NCBI GenBank assembly: GCA_016716715.1
Contig: JADJVE010000008.1
Coordinates: 104,501-168,500, forward strand
DNA length: 64,000 nt
Direction of reading: 5' to 3'
Origin: Acidobacteriota bacterium
GTDB lineage: Bacteria > Acidobacteriota > Thermoanaerobaculia > UBA5066
Made by a program: the position numbers and the translations under genes. Positions within the stretch are counted from its first letter, which is position 1, and the number at the start of each line of letters is the position of its first letter. Under the pieces are notes generated by a model. It searched no databases. It saw nothing but the letters and a program-made list of their open reading frames with translations, and was not told the origin of the DNA. This document shows, piece after piece, positions 8,312-15,618 of this stretch.

Positions 8312-9508
8312 GTGCAGATCCTGACCTATCCCGTGGGCGTCGTCGTCGGGCTCCTCCCCGTGGTCGTGGAGCTCGGCGCGCCCCCGCGCCCGGCGAGCCT
8401 GCTCCTCGACGGGCGGCCCGCGTGCACGTTCGTGAGCGAGGCGTCGACGTGCGTCGTAGACCTCGGTTCCGCCCCGAAGGTCCACGTTCTCGAGCTCGTG
8501 AGGAAGGGCCCCGCGGGCAACGTGGTCGAGCGCGCGGTGCGCTGGGTGAACCGGCCGGGCGCCGCCGAAGCCGAGGTCCAGACGCGCACGCGCTGTCCCG
8601 AGGGAGGCGGCCGCTGCTCCGTCCGGGTGGGCTGGGCGCACCCGGAGCGACAGAATCCGAAGAAGATCTCCGTCGCGCTCGACGGGAAGCGCGCCGCAAC
8701 GACCCGCAACCGCGACGTGAGCCTCGACGTCGCCGGGACGCGCGGCTCGATCCTGACCGTCGACCTCGTGTTTCCGGACGGGCGCCGTGCGACGCATGCG
8801 TCGGTCCTCGGCGGACGTGTGCACGGAGACGAGGACACGGCCATCACCGCGAACCTGGACGCCGGCGCCTGCGGACCCGACGGACCCGCGGCGGCGGCCG
8901 CCCGCCGGCGCGCGGCGGGGGAAAACGTCCGCGCGGCCGAACGGGGAGAGGCCGAGATCGTCGTCGTCGCCGAGCCCGCGGCCTACGGCGCCCTCGCGCG
9001 CCTCGTCGGACCGGCGCACGTGGTCCCGAAGCCGCCGGACCGCGTCGCGCTCGACGACATCCTGAGAAAGGCCGGCTTCACCGTGCACGTCGTGGTCGCG
9101 GACCGGCGTCTCGCGCGCGGCGAGCTGCAGCCGAAGGAGCCGGTTCTCGACGCGATCCTCGAGACGCTCGACGCGACGCCGCTCAGGCCCGTGCGCCTCG
9201 CGGACGCCGTGGCGTCCGCGGCGCTCCACGTCGGCGTGCCCGGGAATCGGCGGCTCGTCGTCCTCGTCGCCGCCGAGGGCGCGGAGGACTCGAGCGCGCT
9301 CGGCGCGGCCGGCGTTCGCGCCTACCTCGACGAAATCCGCGTTCCGCTCGCCGTCTGGCGCATGCAGCCGGCGGCCCGGCCGGACTGGCCGGAGGGCCGG
9401 ACGATCGCCACCGTGGAGGATTTCCGCGCGGCGCTCCTCGACGCGAAGGAGCGGCTCGACTGCCAGGCCGTCGTATGGATCGAACCGCGCGAGGAGAAGA
9501 AGCCCTAG
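8312..9508 (+). CDS. Uncharacterised protein, paralog of 5171-6466
   Basis: A 398-residue protein starting with GTG; its N-terminus (QILTYPVGVVVGLLPVVVELG), the VRWVNRPG segment near residue 85 and the C-terminal block (AYLDEIRVPLAVW ... VVWIEPRE) align by eye with the minus-strand gene at 5171-6466. The C-terminal part looks like a degenerate VWA-type alpha/beta domain. A TACGTT hexamer nine bases before the start could be a -10 box with a very short leader. Its stop codon overlaps the hemE stop inside a single CTAG. Function unknown; a longer in-frame start at 8213 lacks an export-like N-terminus and is less likely. Confidence 0.72.
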   Translation: MQILTYPVGVVVGLLPVVVELGAPPRPASLLLDGRPACTFVSEASTCVVDLGSAPKVHVLELVRKGPAGNVVERAVRWVNRPGAAEAEVQTRTRCPEGGGRCSVRVGWAHPERQNPKKISVALDGKRAATTRNRDVSLDVAGTRGSILTVDLVFPDGRRATHASVLGGRVHGDEDTAITANLDAGACGPDGPAAAAARRRAAGENVRAAERGEAEIVVVAEPAAYGALARLVGPAHVVPKPPDRVALDDILRKAGFTVHVVVADRRLARGELQPKEPVLDAILETLDATPLRPVRLADAVASAALHVGVPGNRRLVVLVAAEGAEDSSALGAAGVRAYLDEIRVPLAVWRMQPAARPDWPEGRTIATVEDFRAALLDAKERLDCQAVVWIEPREEKKP

Positions 9509-10557
9509 CCGAGCGGCGCGCGCGCGGCGGCGACGAACGCGCCGACGTTCTCGGGCGGCGTGGGCGGCAGGATGCCGTGGCCGAGGTTCACGATGTGGCC
9601 GAGCGGCCCCGCGGCCTTCCGCGCGGCGAGGACGGCGGCGGTCACGCCTTCCTTCGGTCCGAGGAGGACGCCGGGGTCCACGTTGCCCTGTAGAGCCCGG
9701 CCCTTCGCGCGGGGGCGCGCCTGGTCGAGCGGGAGCTTCCAGTCCACGGAGACGACGTCGCCCGGCAGCGCGGCGATCGACTCGATCAGGTGGGCCGAGC
9801 CGGACGCGAAGTTGATGACGGGCACCGTTCCGCGCTTCGGGAGCTTCGCGAGGAGCCGTTCCGTCGCCGGACGCGCGAAGCGGTCGTAGTCGGCGCGCGA
9901 AAGCTCGCCCGCCCACGTGTCGAAGACCTGCACGACGTCCGCGCCCGCCTCGATCTGCGCGGCGAGATAGTCGCCGCAGCTGTCCGCGAGCTTCTCGAGG
10001 AGAAGGACGAGCGTCTTCGGGTCGCCGTGCATCATCTTCTTCACTTCGACGAACGACTTCGTGCCGCCGCCCTCGATCGCGTACGTCGCGAGCGTCCACG
10101 GAGCCCCGCAGAACCCGATCACGGCCGCGCGGCCTGCGACCTCGGTCTTCAGAGCCTTCATGATCTGGGGGACGAACTTCGTCCCGACGAGCGGGTCGAA
10201 CGTCTTGAGGCGTGCGACGTCGGACGCGCTGCGGATCGGGCTCGGGAGCTTCGGCCCGCCCTCGTCGAGGCGCACCTCGATTCCCATCGGGGGGAGCGGG
10301 ATCAGGATGTCGGAGAAGAGGATGACGCCGTCCATCCCGAACCGCCGGAAGGGCTGCATCGACACCTCGACCGCGCTCTCGACGTTCGCGCAGAGGTCGA
10401 GGAACGCGAGGCCCTTGCGCACCTCGCGGTACTCGGGGAGGTAGCGCCCGGCCTGCCGCATGAGCCACACGGGCGGGACGTCCACGGGGCGGGAAAAGGC
10501 GGCGTCGACGAATCGCTGGCGGGACGGCCCGGGGCCGGAGGTGGTGGGAACCGACAT
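9505..10557 (-). CDS. hemE: Uroporphyrinogen decarboxylase
   Basis: Decarboxylates the four acetate side chains of uroporphyrinogen III to coproporphyrinogen III. The 350-residue protein has the signature PPVWLMRQAGRYLPEYR near the N-terminus and GFCGAPWTLATY in the middle, with normal family length. It is transcribed divergently from hemX-hemA-hemC-hemD-hemB-hemL, sharing a 70-base promoter region. An extended -10 (TGCTAACCT at 10566-10574) ends eight bases before the ATG, so the message may be leaderless, as for hemN. It fills the step between hemD and hemN in this locus. Confidence 0.95.
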   Translation of the reverse strand: MSVPTTSGPGPSRQRFVDAAFSRPVDVPPVWLMRQAGRYLPEYREVRKGLAFLDLCANVESAVEVSMQPFRRFGMDGVILFSDILIPLPPMGIEVRLDEGGPKLPSPIRSASDVARLKTFDPLVGTKFVPQIMKALKTEVAGRAAVIGFCGAPWTLATYAIEGGGTKSFVEVKKMMHGDPKTLVLLLEKLADSCGDYLAAQIEAGADVVQVFDTWAGELSRADYDRFARPATERLLAKLPKRGTVPVINFASGSAHLIESIAALPGDVVSVDWKLPLDQARPRAKGRALQGNVDPGVLLGPKEGVTAAVLAARKAAGPLGHIVNLGHGILPPTPPENVGAFVAAARAPLG

Positions 10558-10565
10558 GGCGCAGG

Positions 10566-10574
10566 AGGTTAGCA
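10566..10574 (-). promoter_or_regulatory. Extended -10 promoter of hemE
   Basis: Minus-strand TGCTAACCT lies eight bases before the hemE ATG at 10557. It is identical over eleven bases (TGCTAACCTCC) to the region before hemN. No convincing -35 is present, consistent with extended -10 use. Confidence 0.42.
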
Positions 10575-10593
10575 GTTGATGCAGACGCAGGGG

Positions 10594-10621
10594 TTGTGGG
10601 CCCCCGGGGGGTTCCTATAAT
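10594..10621 (+). promoter_or_regulatory. Promoter of the hemX-hemA operon, leaderless
   Basis: TTGTGG (10594-10599) and a perfect TATAAT (10616-10621) are separated by 16 bases. The expected transcription start, six to eight bases downstream, coincides with the GTG at 10628, so the operon message would have no 5' leader. There is no ribosome-binding site before the start, which agrees. Confidence 0.6.
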
Positions 10622-10627
10622 CGCCCC

Positions 10628-11488
10628 GTGATGGTGGATTCGGCCGCAGCGGCCGCGTGGAGCGCCGGCCTCGGCTGGACCGCTCTCACGCTCTACGCCC
10701 TGGCGTCGGCTCTCTACGTCCTGAACCTCTACCGGCCGTCCGCCTGGGCGGGCCGGACGGCGACGGCGTGCGCGATCGTGGGCGCCGTCCTGAACTTCGC
10801 GGCGCTTTACGCCCGGGCCCTCGCGGTCGGGACCGTGCCGTATCGCGACCTTCTCGGCTCGATGAAGCTCTTCGGCTTCTTCCTCGCCGTCCTCTCGGTC
10901 GTTCTCGAGCTGCGCCACCACGACCGCGCGCTCGGCCCGGTTCTCATGCCGGCGGCGCTCTTCTTCATGCTGCTCGCGCTCCTCGAAGCGCCGGGCGGGC
11001 CCCGTCCCGCCCCGAACCCGGACCTCAAGGGCGCGATCTTCGCGCTGCACGTCACGCTCAACATGCTCGCGTACGCGGCGTTCGCGGTATCGGCCGCGCT
11101 GTCGATGCTCTACATCGCCGCGGGGCGCGCGCTGAAGTCGCACACGCTCTCCGGCCCCGCGACGCGCCTGCCGACGCTCTCGTACCTCGAGCGCGCGAAC
11201 CGCACGTCGCTCGGCCTCGGAATCATCGCGCTCGGCACGGGCCTCGCGCTCGGCTTCCTCTGGGCCGCGCGCGTCTGGACGAACGAGCACCCGCACTGGG
11301 GGCTCGACCCGAAGATCTTCTTCGCCCTCGGCACGCTCTTCTTCTACCTCTTCGTCCTCGTGCGGGCGCGCCGCGGCGCCCCGGGGGTCTCGACGGCGCG
11401 CCTCTCGATCGCGGGCTTCGTGCTCGTGCTCCTGTCGTACACCGCCGTCAACATGTTCGTCTCCAAGCTGCACGTCTTCCGCTCATGA
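10628..11488 (+). CDS. hemX: HemX-like / CcmC-type membrane protein
   Basis: An integral membrane protein of 286 residues with about eight hydrophobic spans and the cytochrome c assembly (CcmC/CcsA/HemX) character. Candidate histidine ligands sit in ELRHHDRALG and FALHVTLNML, and there is a Trp-bearing WTNEHPHWGLDPK loop. In Bacillus, HemX modulates glutamyl-tRNA reductase level, while CcmC/CcsA members handle heme for cytochrome c maturation; here both jobs make sense given hemA immediately downstream (ATGA overlap) and the multiheme cluster at 20-29 kb. Starts are GTG 10628 or ATG 10631. The WG-rich loop resembles the heme-handling WWD domain only loosely, so the HemX call is by position plus topology. 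Confidence 0.8.
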   Translation: MMVDSAAAAAWSAGLGWTALTLYALASALYVLNLYRPSAWAGRTATACAIVGAVLNFAALYARALAVGTVPYRDLLGSMKLFGFFLAVLSVVLELRHHDRALGPVLMPAALFFMLLALLEAPGGPRPAPNPDLKGAIFALHVTLNMLAYAAFAVSAALSMLYIAAGRALKSHTLSGPATRLPTLSYLERANRTSLGLGIIALGTGLALGFLWAARVWTNEHPHWGLDPKIFFALGTLFFYLFVLVRARRGAPGVSTARLSIAGFVLVLLSYTAVNMFVSKLHVFRS

Positions 11489-12756
11489 ACCTCGTCTTCG
11501 TCGGCTGGAATCACCGGGGCGCCCCTCTCGACCTGAGAGAGCGACTCGCCTTCACACCCGAGAAGGCGCGCGAGGCGCTCGAGGGGCTCTTCGCGGAGCG
11601 CATCCTCGCCGAGGGCGCGATCGTCTCGACGTGCAACCGCGCCGAGATCTACGGCGTGTCGGACCGCGAGGACGACCTCGACGCTCTCTCGGGTTTCTTC
11701 TCGCGCTTCCACCGCGTGGACGACGTGCTTCTGCGCCAGACGGCGCTCACGGGCCACGGCGACGCGACGGTGAGGCATCTCTTCCGCGTCGCCGCGGGGC
11801 TCGACTCGATGGTCCTCGGCGAAGCGCAGATCCTCGGGCAGATCCGCGAGGCGCACCGCGTCGCGACGGCCGCGGGGTCGCTGCGCGCCGTGACGAACCG
11901 GCTCTTCATGAACGCCCTCGAGTGCGGCAAGCGCGTGCGTTCCGAGACCGGTCTCGGCACGCGCCCGACGTCCGTCGCGGGCCTCGCCCTCACGCTCGCG
12001 GGCCGCATCTTCGAGTCCCTGAGCGGCCGCCGCGCGCTCCTCGTGGGCGCGGGCGAGACGGCCGAGCTCACGGCGCGCCTTCTTCTCGACGAGGGCGTGT
12101 CCGAGATCGTCGTCACGAACCGCTCGTTCGAAAGGGCGCAGGCGCTCGCGGCCGCGTCGGGCGGCCGTGCCGTCCCGTGGGACCAGCGCGCCGTCGCGGC
12201 CGCCGACGTCGACCTCATCCTCTCGGCCACGAACGCGACGGAGCCCGTCCTCACGGCCGCCGCGCTCAAGGCGTCGCTCTCCAACGCGAAGCGGCGCGGG
12301 CCGCTCCTCGTCCTCGACCTCGCGGTCCCGCGCGACGTGGAAGTCGAGGTGGGCGACCTGCCGGACGTCTACCGCTACGACCTCGACGCCCTCACCGGGA
12401 TGGCGGACGCGAACGCGAAGGCGCGCCTCGAGGAGGTCCCGAGGGCCGAGGCCATCGTCGAGGAGTGCGTCCAGCGCTTCGCGGACTGGTGGGGCGGCCT
12501 CCTGCATGTCGACGTCGTGCGCGGCCTGCGCGAGAAGGTCGAGAAGATTCGCCTCGCCGAGATCGAGAAATACGCGGGCAAGCTGTCCGGCTTGTCCGAG
12601 AAGGACCGCGCCACGGTCGAGCGCCTCACCGAGACGCTCGTCGGGCACATCCTCCACGAGCCCACCGTCGGCCTCAAGGAGGGCGACGTGTCCGAGCGCC
12701 TCGAGAAGGCCGCTTCCGTGAAAGCCCTCTTCCGGCTGGGCGACCCTCCGAGGTGA
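11485..12756 (+). CDS. hemA: Glutamyl-tRNA reductase
   Basis: Catalyses the NADPH-dependent reduction of glutamyl-tRNA to glutamate-1-semialdehyde, the committed step of C5 tetrapyrrole synthesis. The active-site cysteine is C50 in STCNRAEIY; the NADPH domain shows LLVGAGETAELTARLL, and the C-terminal dimerisation helix contains HEPTVGLKEG. The 423-residue length is normal. Its ATG overlaps the hemX stop by four bases, indicating translational coupling, and hemC follows after six bases. Confidence 0.96.
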   Translation: MNLVFVGWNHRGAPLDLRERLAFTPEKAREALEGLFAERILAEGAIVSTCNRAEIYGVSDREDDLDALSGFFSRFHRVDDVLLRQTALTGHGDATVRHLFRVAAGLDSMVLGEAQILGQIREAHRVATAAGSLRAVTNRLFMNALECGKRVRSETGLGTRPTSVAGLALTLAGRIFESLSGRRALLVGAGETAELTARLLLDEGVSEIVVTNRSFERAQALAAASGGRAVPWDQRAVAAADVDLILSATNATEPVLTAAALKASLSNAKRRGPLLVLDLAVPRDVEVEVGDLPDVYRYDLDALTGMADANAKARLEEVPRAEAIVEECVQRFADWWGGLLHVDVVRGLREKVEKIRLAEIEKYAGKLSGLSEKDRATVERLTETLVGHILHEPTVGLKEGDVSERLEKAASVKALFRLGDPPR

Positions 12757-12761
12757 CGACG

Positions 12762-13766
12762 ATGACGACCGCATCCCCTCTCCGCATGGGCACGCGGGCC
12801 AGCGCGCTCGCGCGCGCCCAGTCCGGGGCCTTCGCCGCGGAGCTCACACGCCGCTCGGGCCGGCCCGTCGAGGTCGTGATCGTGCGGACGCAGGGCGATC
12901 AGCTGTCCAGCGAGGGCAAGGCCCCGCCCGGCGGCGACTCCGCCGGCGTTTTCGTCCGCGCGCTGGACGACGCGCTCCGGAACCGCGAGATCGACTTCGC
13001 CGTCCACTCGCTGAAGGACGTCCCGACGGCCGACGCCGAGGGGCTCGTCCTCGCGGCCGTGCCCGAGCGAGCGGATTCGCGCGACGCGTTCGTCGTCGCG
13101 TCGCGCCACGCGGGCGTGACGAAGGTCGAAGACCTGCCGCAGGGCGCCCGGGTCGCCACGTCGTCGCCGCGGCGCGTCTCGCAGCTCCTGCGTGTCAGGC
13201 CGGACCTCGTGACGGTCGCGATGGCGGGCAACGTCGACACGCGCCTCCAGAGGCTCGAGGAAGGCCGCGCCGACGCCCTCATCCTCGCGGCCGCGGGCCT
13301 CGACCGCCTCGGCCGGGGCTCCGTCATCACGCGTCGGCTCGGGCCGGACGAGATACTCGGCGCGCCTGCGCAGGGCGCACTCGGCATCGGCTGCCGGGCG
13401 GACGACGAGGAAACGCGGATTTCTCTGCTGAAGATGGAAGACCCAGTCGCACGAGCGACCGCCTCGGTCGAGCGCGAGCTTCTGCAATTCCTTAGAGGGG
13501 GATGTCGCGCGCCTGTCGGCGCCCGAGGATTCCTAGAAGGTGAAGAGGGGAACCTGACGCTGAAGCTCGTGGGCCGCGTTCTTTCTCTCGACGGCCGCGA
13601 GTGCCTCGAAGACGAGATGAGCGAGCCCTTCGCGCCGCCGCCCTCTCCCTCTTCACCTTCAAAGAAATCTTCTCTTTCTCTTTCTTCCTCTTCCCTCGGC
13701 CGCCTCCTTGCCGAGAAGCTGCTCGCGCGCGGCGCGGCGCGGCTGATCGACGCGGCGCGCGTGTGA
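12762..13766 (+). CDS. hemC: Porphobilinogen deaminase with unusual C-terminal insert
   Basis: Polymerises four porphobilinogens into hydroxymethylbilane. GTRASALARAQS, FAVHSLKDVP and SSPRRVSQL are diagnostic; C248 in FLRGGCRAPVGA carries the dipyrromethane cofactor. At 334 residues it is slightly long because of a Pro/Ser/Lys-rich insertion in domain 3 (PPPSPSSPSKKSSLSLSSSS). That insert, and the FLEGEEGN turn just after the cofactor cysteine, are encoded by the two arms of an inverted AT-rich repeat (13526-13550 and 13647-13674). Codons such as TTC-CTA-GAA and CTT-AGA there are unlike the GC-rich codons around them. The gene ends overlapping hemD (GTGA). Confidence 0.94.
   Translation: MTTASPLRMGTRASALARAQSGAFAAELTRRSGRPVEVVIVRTQGDQLSSEGKAPPGGDSAGVFVRALDDALRNREIDFAVHSLKDVPTADAEGLVLAAVPERADSRDAFVVASRHAGVTKVEDLPQGARVATSSPRRVSQLLRVRPDLVTVAMAGNVDTRLQRLEEGRADALILAAAGLDRLGRGSVITRRLGPDEILGAPAQGALGIGCRADDEETRISLLKMEDPVARATASVERELLQFLRGGCRAPVGARGFLEGEEGNLTLKLVGRVLSLDGRECLEDEMSEPFAPPPSPSSPSKKSSLSLSSSSLGRLLAEKLLARGAARLIDAARV
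13482..13500. repeat. Diverged AT-rich motif in hemC
   Basis: ATTCCTTAGAGGG at 13487-13499, encoding FLRG directly before the cofactor cysteine of HemC. It resembles the left-arm core with two changes. No clear partner of its own. Confidence 0.4.
13526..13674. repeat. Inverted AT-rich arm pair in hemC
   Basis: Left arm 13526-13550 and right arm 13647-13674 match as inverted repeats over 25 bases with about 20 identities, including a 14-base perfect run (GAAGGTGAAGAGGG). Spacer is 96 bases of HemC coding sequence. This is the best-defined pair together with 32435-32540. Confidence 0.75.
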
Positions 13767-14530
13767 GCAAGCGGATCCTCCTGCTGCGCTCCGGCTCGGC
13801 CGGGCCGGAGGATTCGGTCGTTGCGCCCGATGTGACGATCCTGCACACCCACGTGGTCGAACCCCGCCCGGAGGGCGTGGCCGAGGCGCTCGCGTTCGAC
13901 CCTGCGGGCGCCACGCTCGTCGTTTCGTCCAAGGAGACCGTGAGAGTTTTGCTCCCTCTCTTTCCGTTGCGCTTCTCTCGAGTGATTGCGGTGGGGGAGG
14001 GCACGGCTGATTTGCTTAGAAAGGTGAATACGGGGGGGCGGGTCGGCGGCAGTCTCGGCGGTGCGTCAACCTACAGTGGGGCTCCCGAAACGCAGATCGT
14101 CGTTCCCGAGGTGCCCGGAGCGGCGGGGGTCCTCCACCTTCTAAGAAAATCTTCAGCGGCGTTTCCTTCGCGCATTCTCTGGCCGCATGGGTCGGACGCC
14201 GCCTCCGAACCCTTCGAAGAAATCCGATCTCTGGGCTTCTCTCTCGCTTCGCCCGTCGTCTATCTGAAGCGTGCGCTCGGTGCTTCCGAGCTGGACGCGT
14301 CCGTCGTCGCCGATTTCGCCGCCGGTCGCTTCGGCTCGGTGGCGGTCGGTTCGACGGCCGGTCTGGACGTCCTGCTCTCGGCCGTGCCGTCCCCCCCGCC
14401 GGTAAGATGGGGCGTCCTCGGCCCCGAGACGGCGAAGGCCGTCGCCGCGCGTCATCTTCCCGCTCCCGTCGTCCCGCCGCGTGCGCGGCTTTCCGATCTT
14501 CTCGATCTCCTCCGGAAGGAAACCTCATGA
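13763..14530 (+). CDS. hemD: Uroporphyrinogen III synthase
   Basis: Cyclises hydroxymethylbilane with inversion of ring D. HemD is poorly conserved, but position between hemC and hemB, 255-residue length, FTxxSx-like GATLVVSSKETV and the VAVGSTAGLDVLL segment support the call. The GTG start overlaps the hemC stop. A Gly-rich central stretch (residues about 90-120) is bracketed by an inverted pair of AT-rich arms (14007-14028 and 14134-14154) that encode LLRKV and LLRKSS, and a related copy lies at 14210-14230. No experimental-type motif proves activity. Confidence 0.82.
   Translation: MSKRILLLRSGSAGPEDSVVAPDVTILHTHVVEPRPEGVAEALAFDPAGATLVVSSKETVRVLLPLFPLRFSRVIAVGEGTADLLRKVNTGGRVGGSLGGASTYSGAPETQIVVPEVPGAAGVLHLLRKSSAAFPSRILWPHGSDAASEPFEEIRSLGFSLASPVVYLKRALGASELDASVVADFAAGRFGSVAVGSTAGLDVLLSAVPSPPPVRWGVLGPETAKAVAARHLPAPVVPPRARLSDLLDLLRKETS
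14007..14154. repeat. Inverted AT-rich arm pair in hemD
   Basis: Left arm GATTTGCTTAGAAAGGTG (14009-14026) and right arm CACCTTCTAAGAAAATCTTC (14135-14154), inverted, with about 108 bases between them. A related right-arm-like copy, CCCTTCGAAGAAATCCGATC, follows at 14210-14229. Confidence 0.7.
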
Positions 14531-15498
14531 GCTTTCCCCTCCACCGTTATCGCCGCCTCCGCCGCAGCGAGAGCCTCCGGACGATGGTCCGCGAGACGTC
14601 GCTCGCGCCGTCGGACTTCATCGCGCCGCTGTTCGTCGTGCCGGGGCAGGGCGTCCGCCAGGGCGTCTCGTCGATGCCGGGCGTGGACCGCACGTCCGCG
14701 GACCTCGCGGGCAAGGACGCGAAGGCGCTCGCCGACCTCGGCGTCCTCTCCGTGATCCTCTTCGGGATCCCCGACCACAAGGACGCGAAGGGCACGTCGT
14801 CCACCGACCCGGAAGGCCCGGTCTGCCGCGCGGTCCGCGCGATCAAGGCCGAGAGCCCGAAGACGGTCGTCATGACGGACATCTGCCTGTGCGAGTACAC
14901 GGACCACGGGCACTGCGGGGTCATCAAGGGCGACACGGTCGACAACGACCCGACGCTCGCGATCCTCGCGGCCGAGGCCGTGGCGCATGCGAAGGCGGGC
15001 GCCGACGTCGTCGCCCCGAGCGACATGATGGACGGGCGCGTGGGCGCGATCCGCGCCGCGCTCGACAAGGAAGGGTTCGCGGACGTTGCGCTCCTCTCGT
15101 ACGCCGCGAAGTACGCATCCGGGTTCTACGGGCCGTTCCGCGAGGCCGCCGAGTCGACGCCGTCCTTCGGCGACCGCCGCGCGTACCAGATGGACCCGGG
15201 CAACGTGCGCGAGGCCGTCAAGGAAGTGCTCTCGGACGTCGCCGAGGGCGCGGACATGGTCATGGTCAAGCCGGCACTTTCGTACATGGACGTCATCCGC
15301 GCCGCGAAGGAAGTCACGAACGTCCCGCTCGCCTGCTACAACGTGTCGGGCGAGTACGCGATGGTGAAGGCCGCGGCCGCGAACGGCTGGATCGACGGGC
15401 AACGCGTCACGCTCGAGATCCTGACCTCGTTCAAGCGCGCGGGGGCGGATCTGATCCTGACGTATCACGCCAAAGAAGCCGCGCAGTGGATCGGATGA
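14527..15498 (+). CDS. hemB: Delta-aminolevulinic acid dehydratase (porphobilinogen synthase)
   Basis: Condenses two 5-aminolevulinate molecules into porphobilinogen. The zinc-type cysteines C120, C122 and C130 are present in CLCEYTDHGHC, and the Schiff-base lysines are in SYAAKYASGFYGPFR and MVMVKPALSYMDVI. The 323-residue length is normal. The ATG overlaps the hemD stop (ATGA). Its own stop is followed at once by a 45-base purine-rich stretch that is a copy of the dispersed repeat, after which hemL begins. Confidence 0.96.
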   Translation: MSFPLHRYRRLRRSESLRTMVRETSLAPSDFIAPLFVVPGQGVRQGVSSMPGVDRTSADLAGKDAKALADLGVLSVILFGIPDHKDAKGTSSTDPEGPVCRAVRAIKAESPKTVVMTDICLCEYTDHGHCGVIKGDTVDNDPTLAILAAEAVAHAKAGADVVAPSDMMDGRVGAIRAALDKEGFADVALLSYAAKYASGFYGPFREAAESTPSFGDRRAYQMDPGNVREAVKEVLSDVAEGADMVMVKPALSYMDVIRAAKEVTNVPLACYNVSGEYAMVKAAAANGWIDGQRVTLEILTSFKRAGADLILTYHAKEAAQWIG

Positions 15499-15499
15499 T

Positions 15500-15548
15500 G
15501 AAGAAGAAAGAGAAGAAAGATTTGCTTAGAAGGAAAGAGGGAAGGCCG
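15500..15548. repeat. AT-rich motif in a polypurine tract between hemB and hemL
   Basis: A run of almost pure purine broken only by the core TTTGCTT of GATTTGCTTAGAAGGA (15519-15534). It begins two bases after the hemB stop. A weak partner, CTCTTCCTCAGG (15596-15607), lies where the hemL reading frame is disturbed. Confidence 0.6.
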
Positions 15549-15618
15549 CGGCGCCTGTCCGCAGGCGGGTCCGGCGGACGGCCCAGTCGGAGGCGCTCTT
15601 CCTCAGGGGCAGAAGCGC

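Noticed and set aside
13526..14154. CRISPR-like array
   Set aside because: Arms are inverted and unevenly spaced, with coding sequence between them; no direct repeats of constant length and no cas genes.
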